Origin: Paludibacter jiangxiensis
GTDB taxonomy: Bacteria > Bacteroidota > Bacteroidia > Bacteroidales > Paludibacteraceae
Length of the DNA: 64,000 nt
NCBI RefSeq assembly: GCF_001618385.1
Contig: NZ_BDCR01000001.1
Coordinates: 62,001 to 126,000, forward strand
Direction: 5' to 3'
Shown here: in pieces, positions 1 to 8,642 of the stretch
Layout: each line of letters opens with the position of its first letter
How positions within the stretch are numbered: position 1 is the first letter of the stretch
Notes under the pieces: generated by a model
The model's input: only the letters and a program-made list of their open reading frames with translations
The model's database searches: none
Told to the model about the DNA's origin: nothing
Position numbers and translations under genes: made by a program

Positions 1-434
1 GCCATGTTGTGACGAATACGGAATACAGCGCCAAACGTATTGGTACGGGGACGCAGGTGAGCAATCTCGCGCAAATACTCCAGCGAGTGACCTTTCTTTT
101 GAAGAGGATATACATCCGGATCGGCAGTGCCGTACACTTCCACTTCTTTGGCAATCAGTTCAACCGTCTGACCTTTTCCCTGCGATTCCACCAACTGACC
201 GATCACGCTGATGCAGGCGCCGGTAGTTACCGGTTTCAGAGTCTCTTCTGAGAAAACAGACAAATCAACCACGATTTGCAGGTTATTAATAGTCGAACCG
301 TCATTTAATGCTATAAAGCTAACATTTTTATTACCTCTGCGGCTTCTTACCCAGCCTTTTACGTTAATCTCCTGCGACACCAGAGACGGTGTTGCCATAA
401 CATCCACTACTTTGATTCTTTGTAACTTTGCCAT
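1..434 (-). CDS. asnS: Asparaginyl-tRNA synthetase, N-terminal part (cut by window edge)
   Basis: Charges tRNA-Asn with asparagine in the cytoplasm. Reading the minus strand from ATG at 432-434 gives [20 protein letters not shown], then an OB-fold anticodon-binding domain with [23 protein letters not shown] and the class IIb linker [20 protein letters not shown], which leads into the catalytic core outside the window. About 144 codons are visible; the frame is open to base 1. The class IIb OB fold could also suggest Asp or Lys enzymes, but the [11 protein letters not shown] and [11 protein letters not shown] strings are characteristic of AsnRS. It lies downstream of the gldJ-like gene in the same direction, separated from it by a terminator. 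Confidence 0.9.
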   Translation of the reverse strand, partial: MAKLQRIKVVDVMATPSLVSQEINVKGWVRSRRGNKNVSFIALNDGSTINNLQIVVDLSVFSEETLKPVTTGACISVIGQLVESQGKGQTVELIAKEVEVYGTADPDVYPLQKKGHSLEYLREIAHLRPRTNTFGAVFRIRHNM

Positions 435-450
435 GTTATATTCTTAATAA

Positions 451-479
451 AAAAGCACTTATCTCGTGTAAGTGCTTTT
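451..479 (-). terminator. Rho-independent terminator after the gldJ-like gene
   Basis: A perfect 11-bp stem (AAAAGCACTTA / TAAGTGCTTTT) with a 7-nt loop is followed on the minus strand by a T-rich tail. It ends the gldJ-like transcript just ahead of asnS. Confidence 0.8.
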
Positions 480-553
480 CTTATTTATAAAATTATTTCT
501 TTGCGTGAAAGTAATTCCAATGATCTTCTCATGACTTTCACCCTGCAATCCAT

Positions 554-2092
554 TTATCTTCCTTTAAGAGGTGTTCCCAAACGTGTCATTGCACAACGGA
601 AACCGATGTCGTTGGCCGATTTGCCCTGATCGAGGTAACGGCGTGTGGAAGGATTCAGCCAGTAAGGTCGGTCTTTCCATGATCCGCCTTTGTAAACTCT
701 TGAGTAATCCGAAACTTTTGATGCCAGAATATCCAGCTGATCGCTTTCGGGATTATACATTTGCTTGGTGGACATGTTCCGTTTTGCAGCTGTAGAATCT
801 TTCCAGAGATCAGGATTATTGGAAGCCTGCAACGAACCATCCTTAAAGTTCTTCACATCATTCACGTAGTTTTCAATATCTTTTCCTTCGCGAACAATTT
901 TATGACGCAAGCGGCCAAGACTGTCGACACGGTATTGTACTACTGTTTTATCAGGAGCGTCTTCTGTTTGGCGATAGAAATGAATCGGCTCATAAGCATT
1001 TCCACGGAACGGGTTGTATTCTTCCACATCCAGGTCGTTCAACGGACGATAAACATCAAGCACCCATTCGTTGACGTTTCCGGCCATGTTGTACAAGCCA
1101 TAATCATTCGGATAAAACGAATTAACCGGACCAGGAATAATGTTCTTGTCTGAGTTACCTCTTACACCCATCAGGTCACCACGACCACGGGCGAAGTTGG
1201 CCATCATAGCACCCTGATGCTTTTTGGAACTGCTACGCATCTGGGTAGATTCCCAAGGATACATGTGTCCGTTTTCAGCTTCACCGAATTTCTGATCGGC
1301 AATTACGCCATAAGCTGCATATTCCCACTCAGCTTCGGTCGGGAGACGGAAATACGGGAACAAAATACCATCAGCCATCTCTACTTTCGTCGTATCCTTC
1401 ATTTTCGGATTACGGTTATTGTAACCGGTGTAGTAGTATTTCTTTGTGCTAAACACATATTTCGCAGCAACTTCAGTCGGGTCGGTCGATTTCTTAATAG
1501 CAGCCAAATCAGGAGCCTGAATTTTTCTGTTATCCATCAAAATCTTTTCATTGACACGGTCGGTACGCCATTCGCAATAATCCATTGCCTGTTCCCAGGT
1601 AACACCTACCACAGGATAATGACGATAAGCAACGTGTTCAAAGTAATTTTCCACGTAAGGCTCGTTGTAAGCCAGTTTTTCGCGCCAAACAGCCACATTG
1701 GGTTTCGCTTTTTCAATGATTGCCGGAGAGTTATGCAGCACCTGTTTGGTCCATTCGAGGTATTCACGCCAGTTTTCATTTGTGATTTCATACTGGTCCA
1801 TGAAGAATGAATTGACAGTAACGCGGCGTTGGAAGCTGTTAGCGGTCTGAGCACCCTGTTCTGCATTTCTACCCATTGTAAAGGTTCCACCTTCAATCAA
1901 CACCATATTCGGCGGAATACGTTCGTGATATCTGTTATTTATCTTCAGCCCACCTTTCTTACCATTTAAGGCCCAGCCTGTTGTGTTAGAAAAAGCAGTC
2001 GAAATTTTATTACTACTACCACCGCCACACGATACCAGAACAGCCACTGAAGCCATTATGATTCCGATAGTTGACATGCTACGAATGTTCAT
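554..2092 (-). CDS. gldJ: GldJ/GldK-family gliding/T9SS lipoprotein with formylglycine-generating-enzyme-like domain
   Basis: Outer-membrane-associated lipoprotein of the type IX secretion/gliding machinery. The 512-aa product starts with a lipoprotein signal (LVSC, lipidated Cys22) followed by a Gly/Ser stretch. The rest is an FGE/SUMF1-like fold: NMVLIEGGTFTMGR near residue 65, EAEWEYAA, NMAGNVNEWVLDVYRP near 340, and RVYKGGSWKDRPYW with GFRCAM near the C terminus. The long insert after DVYRP (FNPFRG-like, charged) resembles GldJ more than GldK/PorK. That is a judgement by eye; GldK is the alternative. The downstream neighbour is asnS, not gldL, so this is not the usual gldKLMN operon. The upstream spacer carries a TATATTTG -7 box. 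Confidence 0.75.
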   Translation of the reverse strand: MNIRSMSTIGIIMASVAVLVSCGGGSSNKISTAFSNTTGWALNGKKGGLKINNRYHERIPPNMVLIEGGTFTMGRNAEQGAQTANSFQRRVTVNSFFMDQYEITNENWREYLEWTKQVLHNSPAIIEKAKPNVAVWREKLAYNEPYVENYFEHVAYRHYPVVGVTWEQAMDYCEWRTDRVNEKILMDNRKIQAPDLAAIKKSTDPTEVAAKYVFSTKKYYYTGYNNRNPKMKDTTKVEMADGILFPYFRLPTEAEWEYAAYGVIADQKFGEAENGHMYPWESTQMRSSSKKHQGAMMANFARGRGDLMGVRGNSDKNIIPGPVNSFYPNDYGLYNMAGNVNEWVLDVYRPLNDLDVEEYNPFRGNAYEPIHFYRQTEDAPDKTVVQYRVDSLGRLRHKIVREGKDIENYVNDVKNFKDGSLQASNNPDLWKDSTAAKRNMSTKQMYNPESDQLDILASKVSDYSRVYKGGSWKDRPYWLNPSTRRYLDQGKSANDIGFRCAMTRLGTPLKGR

Positions 2093-2212
2093 GCGAAAGA
2101 AGTTTGAGTTATATTATTATTTTGAAATCAGACGAAATAAGTATGCTATCATTCTGACAGCCTGACATCTCTAGAAACGGTTAAAATTGCAAAATTTCAC
2201 GTTTTCAGGGTG

Positions 2213-2220
2213 CAAATATA
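2213..2220 (-). promoter_or_regulatory. Bacteroidetes -7 box for the gldJ-like gene
   Basis: TATATTTG on the minus strand matches TAnnTTTG. It would give a 5' UTR of roughly 110 nt. No clear -33 TTTG was found at the usual 19-21 nt spacing. Confidence 0.5.
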
Positions 2221-2300
2221 GCTTTTTTTATCCAAGCTATGATTCATTTTATTTAATTTTTTCTCAACCGCCAAAAATTAGAACTACAAATATATTTTCC

Positions 2301-2308
2301 TATTTTTG
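2301..2308 (+). promoter_or_regulatory. -7 box for folP operon
   Basis: TATTTTTG matches TAnnTTTG exactly and lies 26 nt upstream of the folP ATG at 2334. This argues for that start over the longer open frame beginning at 2187. Confidence 0.6.
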
Positions 2309-2333
2309 TACTAACAAACAGTATAACGTAATC

Positions 2334-3185
2334 ATGGTTCAAAATAGTATCTCGATCCGACTAAAAAATCAATTATATCCACTCTCAAATCCTGTAGTAA
2401 TGGGAATACTAAATGTAACTCCCGATTCGTTTTACAGCAAGAGCAGGATTCAGTCGGAAGAAGAAATTCTGGCCAGATGCGAAGCCATACTGTCGGAAGG
2501 CGGCGCAATAATTGACCTTGGAGGTTATTCGACGCGGCCTACCGCCGTCGCAGTAAGCGAAAGCGAAGAGCAGGAACGTCTGTTTTGGGCGCTTGAAATC
2601 ATCAAAAAACAGTTTCCGGAGGCAATTCTGTCGGTCGACACCTTCAGAGCTGCGATTGCCGAGGCTGTTATTAAAGATTTCGGGGTCGACATCATCAACG
2701 ACGTATCAGGGGGCACACTGGATGCCAATATGTTTAATGTCATTGCAAAATACAATGTCCCTTACATCCTGATGCACATGCGCGGAACTCCTCAAACCAT
2801 GCAGTCGTTAACCGAATACGACAATTTCATGGAGGATATTATGCGTTTTTTTGCTGAAAAAATCCGTACTCTTACCGCAATGGGAGTCAGCGATATTATT
2901 TTAGACCCCGGTTTTGGATTTGCCAAAACAATAGAACAAAATTTTGAACTGCTCAGAGATTTGTCGAACTTCCGGATTTTCGACCGTCCGGTTTTGGCTG
3001 GACTATCCAGAAAATCGATGCTATATAAAAGTCTGAATACAGATGCTGAACATTCGCTGACGGCCACTATTGCCGCAAACACGTTGGCGCTTGCAGGCGG
3101 AGCTTCTATATTAAGAGTTCACGATGTAAAGGAAGCCGTGGAAACAATCGACATTTTCATGCATACTTATCCGAGAACAGAATAA
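2334..3185 (+). CDS. folP: Dihydropteroate synthase
   Basis: Condenses p-aminobenzoate with dihydropterin pyrophosphate in folate synthesis (cytoplasm). The product is 283 aa from ATG 2334. Key motifs are MGILNVTPDSFY near residue 23, IIDLGGYSTRP, SVDTF, DIINDVSGG, MHMRGTP, LDPGFGFAK and LAGLSRKSM, all standard DHPS pterin- and pABA-site segments. The frame is open back to 2187, but the upstream part (Phe/Ser/Tyr-rich) overlaps the promoter, so the shorter start is preferred. It is followed after 24 bp by cdaA, a linkage common in Bacteroidetes, and probably heads an operon running through lipA. Confidence 0.95.
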   Translation: MVQNSISIRLKNQLYPLSNPVVMGILNVTPDSFYSKSRIQSEEEILARCEAILSEGGAIIDLGGYSTRPTAVAVSESEEQERLFWALEIIKKQFPEAILSVDTFRAAIAEAVIKDFGVDIINDVSGGTLDANMFNVIAKYNVPYILMHMRGTPQTMQSLTEYDNFMEDIMRFFAEKIRTLTAMGVSDIILDPGFGFAKTIEQNFELLRDLSNFRIFDRPVLAGLSRKSMLYKSLNTDAEHSLTATIAANTLALAGGASILRVHDVKEAVETIDIFMHTYPRTE

Positions 3186-3209
3186 CAAAAATACTCATTC
3201 ACTATAACA

Positions 3210-3986
3210 ATGGGATTAGAATTCGGAATTAAAGATATTATTGACATCCTTTTGGTGGCAATCCTCTTCCATCAACTTTATAAGTTGTTCAGAGGCACCG
3301 GAGTGAACAATATTTTCATAGGGATTCTCTCCTTGATTGTTGTGTGGTTCTTTGTTGTGTACATTTTTCAGCTGGAGCTTTTGGGCTCGATTTTGAACCA
3401 GCTGATGAATGTCGGGATTGTTGCACTTATCGTTATATTCCAAAATGAAATTCGCCGCTTTTTCTTTATGGTCGGTTCGCGAAACAAATGGAGGTTTATC
3501 AACAAGGTTGCACAGATTTTTGGAAACAAAAAGGAAGAAGAAACCGACAACATGAGCGTCACCCAGCTGGTAATTGCATGCAGCCACATGGCTAAAAGCA
3601 AAACCGGTGCCCTCATCGTGCTGGTTCACAAAAGCGAACTCGAGGAATTTCTTCACATTGGCGAACGAATAGATGCAAATATCAATGCCTCGCTTATCGA
3701 AAACATCTTTTTCAAAAACAGTCCGCTACACGATGGTGCAATGGTCATTTCCAATAAAAAAATCGTATCGGTAGCCTCAATCTTACCCATTTCGGAAAAC
3801 CAGCATATTCCTAAACACTTAGGACTACGTCACAGAGCTGCATTGGGAATCACCGAGCGATCTGATGCTTCCGCCATTGTTGTTTCGGAAGAGAAAGGAA
3901 CTATTTCGTATGCCGTGGATGGCAAGATTTCAATTAACATTTCTCCCGAAGAACTACAAAAGACATTGTCCGCAGGGGCGATTTAG
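3210..3986 (+). CDS. cdaA: Diadenylate cyclase CdaA (c-di-AMP synthase)
   Basis: Makes cyclic di-AMP from two ATP at the cytoplasmic membrane. The 258-aa protein has hydrophobic segments near residues 10-25, 33-56 and 60-80, then a DisA_N (DAC) domain with the catalytic DGA at 175-177 (SPLHDGAMVI) and RHR at 207-209 (GLRHRAALGITE). Both are needed for ATP binding and catalysis and are intact. The length fits the CdaA class. It sits between folP and the DUF2027/Smr gene with short gaps (24 and 30 bp), so co-transcription is likely. Confidence 0.95.
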   Translation: MGLEFGIKDIIDILLVAILFHQLYKLFRGTGVNNIFIGILSLIVVWFFVVYIFQLELLGSILNQLMNVGIVALIVIFQNEIRRFFFMVGSRNKWRFINKVAQIFGNKKEEETDNMSVTQLVIACSHMAKSKTGALIVLVHKSELEEFLHIGERIDANINASLIENIFFKNSPLHDGAMVISNKKIVSVASILPISENQHIPKHLGLRHRAALGITERSDASAIVVSEEKGTISYAVDGKISINISPEELQKTLSAGAI

Positions 3987-4016
3987 AATTTTTACTTAGC
4001 AAGCAAGATTATAATT

Positions 4017-5093
4017 ATGATAAAAACAGGAGATCGTGTTCGTTTCCTCAATGCCGTTGGCGGTGGAGTTGTGACACGCTTTATAAAGAAAGATTTAGTC
4101 GGCGTTTTGGATGATGACGGTTTTGAGATTCCGGTATTGACCAAAGAATGCGTGGTGGTTGCCGAAGTAAATAAGATGAACTTTCCGGTTCAAAAACCCA
4201 CCGTACAGACCGAAACAAAAACAGAACCAGTAACCATCAAGGCACCCGTCGCTCCCGAACCGGAAGAATGGGATGAATCTGAAGAGACCGACTATGGCAA
4301 TGAAATCAACCTGTACCTTGCATTTGTTCCCACTCAAATCAAAAGCCTTTTTAATTCCGCTATCGACGTGTTTTTAATCAACGACAGTAACTATACCCTC
4401 GGGTACTGCTATGCTACCGTCAACCATAAAAGCGAGCATTCGTGCAGAGATAACGGCACGATGCATCCTAACACCAAACTTTTTCTGGAAACGCTGGAAA
4501 AAGAAGAGCTGAATAAAATCAGACAAGTGACGGTACAGGCAATTGCATTCAAAAAAAGCGGTACCTATACTCCAAAACCTACTCTTGATTTTGCTGTTAA
4601 GCTCCCGATATCCGATTTCAACAAGCTGCATTGCTTTTCCGAAAATGATTTCTTTGACGAACAAGCCATGATCATTCCCCTGATGGAAAAGGATCTGCCT
4701 GCCGCGTTTATCAAACCTGATCCCGAAGAGATAAAGAAGGCCATGCTTCAGAAAGAGACGCCTGCAGTCCCGAAAAAAGCAGCTCCCGAAAAGAAAAGAG
4801 AACGCATCTCTCCCATTGTAGAAGTGGATCTCCATATCCACAAATTACTTGACTCTACAGCCGGAATGGACAACGCAGCCATTCTCAGCTATCAAATGGA
4901 TAAGTTCAGGGAAACGTTGGAACAACACAAGAACAAAAAGGGTCAGAAAATTGTATTTATACACGGCAAAGGAGAAGGCGTTCTGCGCAAGGAAATACTG
5001 AAAGAGCTCAAACTTAAATATCCGACTTACTACTTTCAGGACGCATCATTCCGTGAATATGGTTTTGGAGCCACAATGATAACTATCCGATAA
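4017..5093 (+). CDS. DUF2027 protein with C-terminal Smr domain
   Basis: A 358-aa protein of unknown precise role. The N terminus (residues 1-50, KTGDRVRFLNAVGGGVVTRF) is a small beta-rich DUF2027-like module. A Pro/Glu-rich linker (about 60-90) leads to a middle domain (100-230). The C-terminal 85 residues form an Smr domain: EVDLHIHKL then KIVFIHGKGEGVLRKEI, with HGKGEG being the conserved loop. Smr domains in MutS2 and related proteins bind or cut nucleic acid, so a nucleic-acid role is an inference. Its TAA is immediately followed by the lipA ATG, with no spacer. Confidence 0.85.
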   Translation: MIKTGDRVRFLNAVGGGVVTRFIKKDLVGVLDDDGFEIPVLTKECVVVAEVNKMNFPVQKPTVQTETKTEPVTIKAPVAPEPEEWDESEETDYGNEINLYLAFVPTQIKSLFNSAIDVFLINDSNYTLGYCYATVNHKSEHSCRDNGTMHPNTKLFLETLEKEELNKIRQVTVQAIAFKKSGTYTPKPTLDFAVKLPISDFNKLHCFSENDFFDEQAMIIPLMEKDLPAAFIKPDPEEIKKAMLQKETPAVPKKAAPEKKRERISPIVEVDLHIHKLLDSTAGMDNAAILSYQMDKFRETLEQHKNKKGQKIVFIHGKGEGVLRKEILKELKLKYPTYYFQDASFREYGFGATMITIR

Positions 5094-5939
5094 ATGACAA
5101 ACAGAGTAAAGAAACCAGATTGGCTGAAAGTATCATTGGCTTCGACCGGAAATTTTGCCGAAGTAAAAAAGATCGTACAGCAGCATCATCTGCACACTAT
5201 ATGTACTTCCGGTAAGTGCCCCAATATTTGTGATTGCTGGGCACGGGGAACTGCCACCTTTATGATACTTGGTGAAATCTGCACCCGCAGTTGTAAATTT
5301 TGCAACACATTAACAGGGAAACCCTTACCCGTAGACCCGAACGAGCCGGCTAACGTGGCCGAATCAATCCGGCTAATGAAGCTGAAACACGCCGTTATCA
5401 CCTCGGTCGACAGGGATGATCTCGATGATTTGGGAGCTTCACACTGGGCTGCAACCATCACGGAAATTAAGAAAGTAAATCCGGGCACTACACTCGAAAC
5501 TCTGATCCCCGATTTTCAGGGAAAGGACGAGCTCATTGATCTGGTCATCAACGCACGCCCCGAAATTATTTCCCACAACATTGAAACTGTGAAACGGTTA
5601 ACACCACTGGTGCGCAGCGCTGCCAGATACGATGTCAGCCTGCATGTTTTGGCACGTATTGCCCAAAGCGGCATTACTGCAAAATCCGGATTAATGGTGG
5701 GGCTTGGTGAAACAGAAGCCGAAGTTCTTGAAACCATGGATGATCTTCTGAAAGCCGGATGTACCGTACTGACTATCGGGCAATACCTGCAACCATCGCG
5801 AAAGAATATTCCGGTAACAGAATATGTTATACCGGAACAATTCGCCCGTTACAAAACCATTGGCTTAGAAAAAGGATTCAGACAGGTAGAAAGCGCACCG
5901 CTGGTTCGCTCGTCCTATCACGCAGAAAACCATCTATAG
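5094..5939 (+). CDS. lipA: Lipoyl synthase
   Basis: Radical SAM enzyme that inserts two sulphurs into protein-bound octanoate to make lipoate for 2-oxoacid dehydrogenases and the glycine cleavage H protein. The 281-aa product has the auxiliary cluster cysteines C37, C42 and C48 (CTSGKCPNICDC) and the radical SAM cluster C63, C67 and C70 (CTRSCKFC). It ends with the RSSYHA segment that ligates the auxiliary cluster. All expected cysteines are present. The ATG abuts the stop codon of the preceding gene, suggesting translational coupling. Confidence 0.97.
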   Translation: MTNRVKKPDWLKVSLASTGNFAEVKKIVQQHHLHTICTSGKCPNICDCWARGTATFMILGEICTRSCKFCNTLTGKPLPVDPNEPANVAESIRLMKLKHAVITSVDRDDLDDLGASHWAATITEIKKVNPGTTLETLIPDFQGKDELIDLVINARPEIISHNIETVKRLTPLVRSAARYDVSLHVLARIAQSGITAKSGLMVGLGETEAEVLETMDDLLKAGCTVLTIGQYLQPSRKNIPVTEYVIPEQFARYKTIGLEKGFRQVESAPLVRSSYHAENHL

Positions 5940-5964
5940 AAATAAAATATATCAGAGGAAAGAT

Positions 5965-5972
5965 TATCTTTG
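5965..5972 (+). promoter_or_regulatory. -7 box for ansA
   Basis: TATCTTTG matches TAnnTTTG inside the 117-bp gap between lipA and ansA, implying that ansA has its own start site. No good -33 partner was found. Confidence 0.5.
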
Positions 5973-6056
5973 CACTGTTCTTCGGAGAAATTAAATTCAA
6001 ATCCGGCACATTAACGTAATTTTCAATCACATTGATCTTTACGCCATATTTTCATC

Positions 6057-7094
6057 ATGAACATAGAGACATCCGTTTTACTTATTTTCACAGGGGGGAC
6101 CATTAGCATGGCGGAAAATCCGCAAACAGGAGCATTGCGTCCACTCGATTTTAACCGAATGAAAGAGTATATTCCTGAACTCAAACAGCTGAATATCACT
6201 CTGGATTCCGTCGCCTTCGACCCTTTGATTGACTCTTCGGATGTCCAGCCCTTCCACTGGGCTAAAATAGCAGCTCTGATTCAGGAAAACTACGACAATT
6301 ACAATGGATTTGTCATTCTTCACGGCACCGACACTATGGCTTATTCGGCATCAGCTCTGAGCTTTATGCTGGAAAACCTCAGTAAACCGGTTATTTTCAC
6401 GGGAGCCCAGCTTCCTATTGGCATGTTGCGTACCGATGCAAAAGAAAACTTACTCTCGGCCATAGAAATTGCCGCAAACGTTGACAGTACCGGCGAATCA
6501 ACGGTACATGAGGTATGTATCTACTTTGAGAACTCGCTTTTCAGAGGCAACAGAACCACCAAAAAGAACGCTGAATTATTCAATGCGTTCGGATCGTACA
6601 ACTACCCTGCATTAGTAAAGGTAGGTGTACACTTCAACTTTTCAAGCTCGTTTATTCACAAGAACGAAACAAACAAACCACTGAAGGTTTCTACCGCATT
6701 TAATCCGAACATTACCATAATAAAATTGTTTCCCGGTTTAACACCCGAAATTCTGACGGCCATTTTACATTCCGAAGGACTGAAAGGAGTTGTTTTGGAA
6801 ACTTATGGAGCCGGTAATGCTCCCCGTCACGATTGGTTTTACGAAAGCTTGCACGAAGCGGTTCAACGAGGAATTATCATTGTCAATGTATCGCAATGCG
6901 ATGCCGGTTCGGTACAAATGGGACGATACGAAACCAGCCTGAACCTGCTCAAAGCCGGAGTTATCAGCGGTTACGACCTGACCACCGAAGCGGCGGTTAC
7001 AAAGCTAATGTTCCTGCTTGGACAAAATTTGAGCCATGCAGAGATCAAAGAACTGATGCAAACTCCTCTTTGCGGTGAGCTTACATTGGGATAA
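6057..7094 (+). CDS. ansA: Type I (cytoplasmic) L-asparaginase
   Basis: Hydrolyses L-asparagine to aspartate and ammonia. The 345-aa product has the nucleophile motif FTGGTISM (Thr15 likely catalytic) and the second threonine motif LHGTDTM (T91, D92), followed by GAQLPIG and the C-terminal GAGNAP region. No signal peptide is visible, which fits the cytoplasmic AnsA type rather than periplasmic AnsB. It has its own -7 box and is followed after about 54 bp by the helix-hairpin-helix gene. Confidence 0.93.
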   Translation: MNIETSVLLIFTGGTISMAENPQTGALRPLDFNRMKEYIPELKQLNITLDSVAFDPLIDSSDVQPFHWAKIAALIQENYDNYNGFVILHGTDTMAYSASALSFMLENLSKPVIFTGAQLPIGMLRTDAKENLLSAIEIAANVDSTGESTVHEVCIYFENSLFRGNRTTKKNAELFNAFGSYNYPALVKVGVHFNFSSSFIHKNETNKPLKVSTAFNPNITIIKLFPGLTPEILTAILHSEGLKGVVLETYGAGNAPRHDWFYESLHEAVQRGIIIVNVSQCDAGSVQMGRYETSLNLLKAGVISGYDLTTEAAVTKLMFLLGQNLSHAEIKELMQTPLCGELTLG

Positions 7095-7148
7095 ATCGAG
7101 CATCTCAGGATAAAAACGCCAACTTTCAACGTCAAACACTCATTGCCT

Positions 7149-8066
7149 ATGTGGAAAGATTGGTTCTTCTTTTCAAGAAGCCAACAAATTGGACTTATCG
7201 TTTTAATCGTTATCATTTTAGCGCTTTTAGCGGCCAGAATGATACTCCCGTCATTGACCACCCACACAGTCAAAAAAGACAATTTTGAGACAGAGGCCAA
7301 CATATTCCTCGACTCTCTCAAAAGCACCCCTCATGGCAATTATCCACAAAGTTACCGCTATAATAATTATGCCGAAAACAAGCATGAGTGGAGCTCCGAG
7401 AAATTACCCAAACCGATCTTATCCCGCTTCAATCCCAACACCGCAGATTCATTACAATTTGTACGATTAGGCATCAAGCCCAAAATCGCATCCAACATCT
7501 TAAAGTACAGAAAAAAGGGAGGTAAATTCAGAAAAGCAGAAGATTTTCAGAAAATATGGGGGATCAAGGAAGAACAAATGCAAACGTTATTGCGCTACAT
7601 TGATATTCCGGCAGAAACACCACCCCCTATCGCGACTACAACCTACAATAAAACGACAAAGACTGAGGCTATCGTTGAACTCAATAGCGCTGACACCACC
7701 CAACTGAAACAAGTCAAAGGCATAGGATCGGGATTTGCGCGACGCATAGCCGGCTACAGAAAACGATTGGGAGGATTCGTGAGAATTGATCAATTACGGG
7801 AAGTATGGGGAATTACCCCTGAAATGTATGCAACGGTGGCTCCACATTTCTCTATAGACAAAAAATACGTACAAACGATCAACGTAAACAAGGCCAGTCT
7901 TGAAAGGCTAAAATACCATCCTTATCTTAATTTTTATACCGCAAAAGCGATTTATGAATTAAGACTCACCAAAGGGACTCTTAAATCAATTAACGATCTG
8001 AAATCCGTTGATATATTAGACAAAGATCTTATCAATAAAATAGAACCATACCTTTCATTTCAGTAG
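7149..8066 (+). CDS. Membrane-anchored protein with three helix-hairpin-helix (ComEA-like) repeats
   Basis: A 305-aa protein from ATG 7149 (a TTG at 7143 is less likely). One transmembrane segment lies near residues 13-35 (QIGLIVLIVIILALLAA). Three ComEA/T2SK-like HhH repeats follow: FNPNTADSLQFVRLG near 100, VELNSADTTQLKQVKGIG near 175, and INVNKASLERLKYHP near 245. Each begins with the N.A/S motif and ends in GI.P/E. Such repeats bind DNA backbone non-specifically, so a DNA-contacting role at the envelope is possible; nothing in the context fixes its job. It is followed by a strong terminator. Confidence 0.85.
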   Translation: MWKDWFFFSRSQQIGLIVLIVIILALLAARMILPSLTTHTVKKDNFETEANIFLDSLKSTPHGNYPQSYRYNNYAENKHEWSSEKLPKPILSRFNPNTADSLQFVRLGIKPKIASNILKYRKKGGKFRKAEDFQKIWGIKEEQMQTLLRYIDIPAETPPPIATTTYNKTTKTEAIVELNSADTTQLKQVKGIGSGFARRIAGYRKRLGGFVRIDQLREVWGITPEMYATVAPHFSIDKKYVQTINVNKASLERLKYHPYLNFYTAKAIYELRLTKGTLKSINDLKSVDILDKDLINKIEPYLSFQ

Positions 8067-8112
8067 TGATTCTTTTTTTTGAACCCACCGATCAAGCCCA
8101 CCAATTTAAAAT

Positions 8113-8146
8113 AAAAAATGGAGCGATCTCCATCGCCCCATTTTTT
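8113..8146 (+). terminator. Terminator after the HhH gene
   Basis: The AAAAAATGG / CCATTTTTT outer stem and GCGAT / ATCGC inner stem have one mismatch between them and a 4-nt loop (CTCC). A T-run is included in the 3' arm. The A/T symmetry means it could work on both strands. Confidence 0.85.
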
Positions 8147-8150
8147 CAAT

Positions 8151-8192
8151 AATCTAAAGAGAAAAATAAAGAGTCTGTTTTACTTTCACAAG
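8151..8192 (+). repeat. Recurring motif AATCTAAAGAGAAAA ... ACTTTCACAAG, copy 1
   Basis: AATCTAAAGAGAAAA at 8151-8165 and ACTTTCACAAG at 8182-8192 sit just after a hairpin. The same pair recurs at 10195-10237 after another hairpin. The AATCTAAAGAG core also occurs at 36880-36890 and on the minus strand at 52704-52714. Function unknown. Confidence 0.6.
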
Positions 8193-8599
8193 TTACGCAT
8201 CTCTGTTTATTGAATAACTAAAATTTAATTCATTAGTAAGACTGTTAAGGAAACTCCAAAAAATGAACAATTCCCTACAGATTTCAGGTACAAAAATAAT
8301 ATGAAGATTTCAATCTCACAAATCCAGAAATGGCCAAATCATCCGTAATTACTCATTTTTCTACATATTTATATTACGAAGAGCGCCCCCATTTGTCAAT
8401 GACAAAAAACACATATCTATAATATTAACATTTAGGGTGATTCTATTAGTATTTATTTTGTCATTAATTAATTTTAATATAATGTAGCAAAGAATCCAAA
8501 GTATTCAACGCCTCAGTCGAAGCTCCTCAACCTTCATTTTTTTTCTTTATAAACTACATAAAAATTCGAAACAATAGCTGATTTTCACTCATAATACTG

Positions 8600-8607
8600 T
8601 ATTTTTG
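8600..8607 (+). promoter_or_regulatory. -7 box for the LuxR-type pair
   Basis: TATTTTTG fits TAnnTTTG and lies 35 nt upstream of the ATG at 8643. No convincing -33 element was found. Confidence 0.55.
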
Positions 8608-8642
8608 CAACGCGTCAACACCACAAAAACCTTATCGACAAT

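Larger units (their letters stand above)
8067..8642. other. Long AT-rich intergenic region
   Basis: A 576-bp gap between the HhH gene and the first LuxR-type gene. It holds the terminator at 8113-8146, a copy of a recurring motif at 8151-8192, and the -7 box at 8600. No further open frame or tRNA-like structure was seen. Confidence 0.7.
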
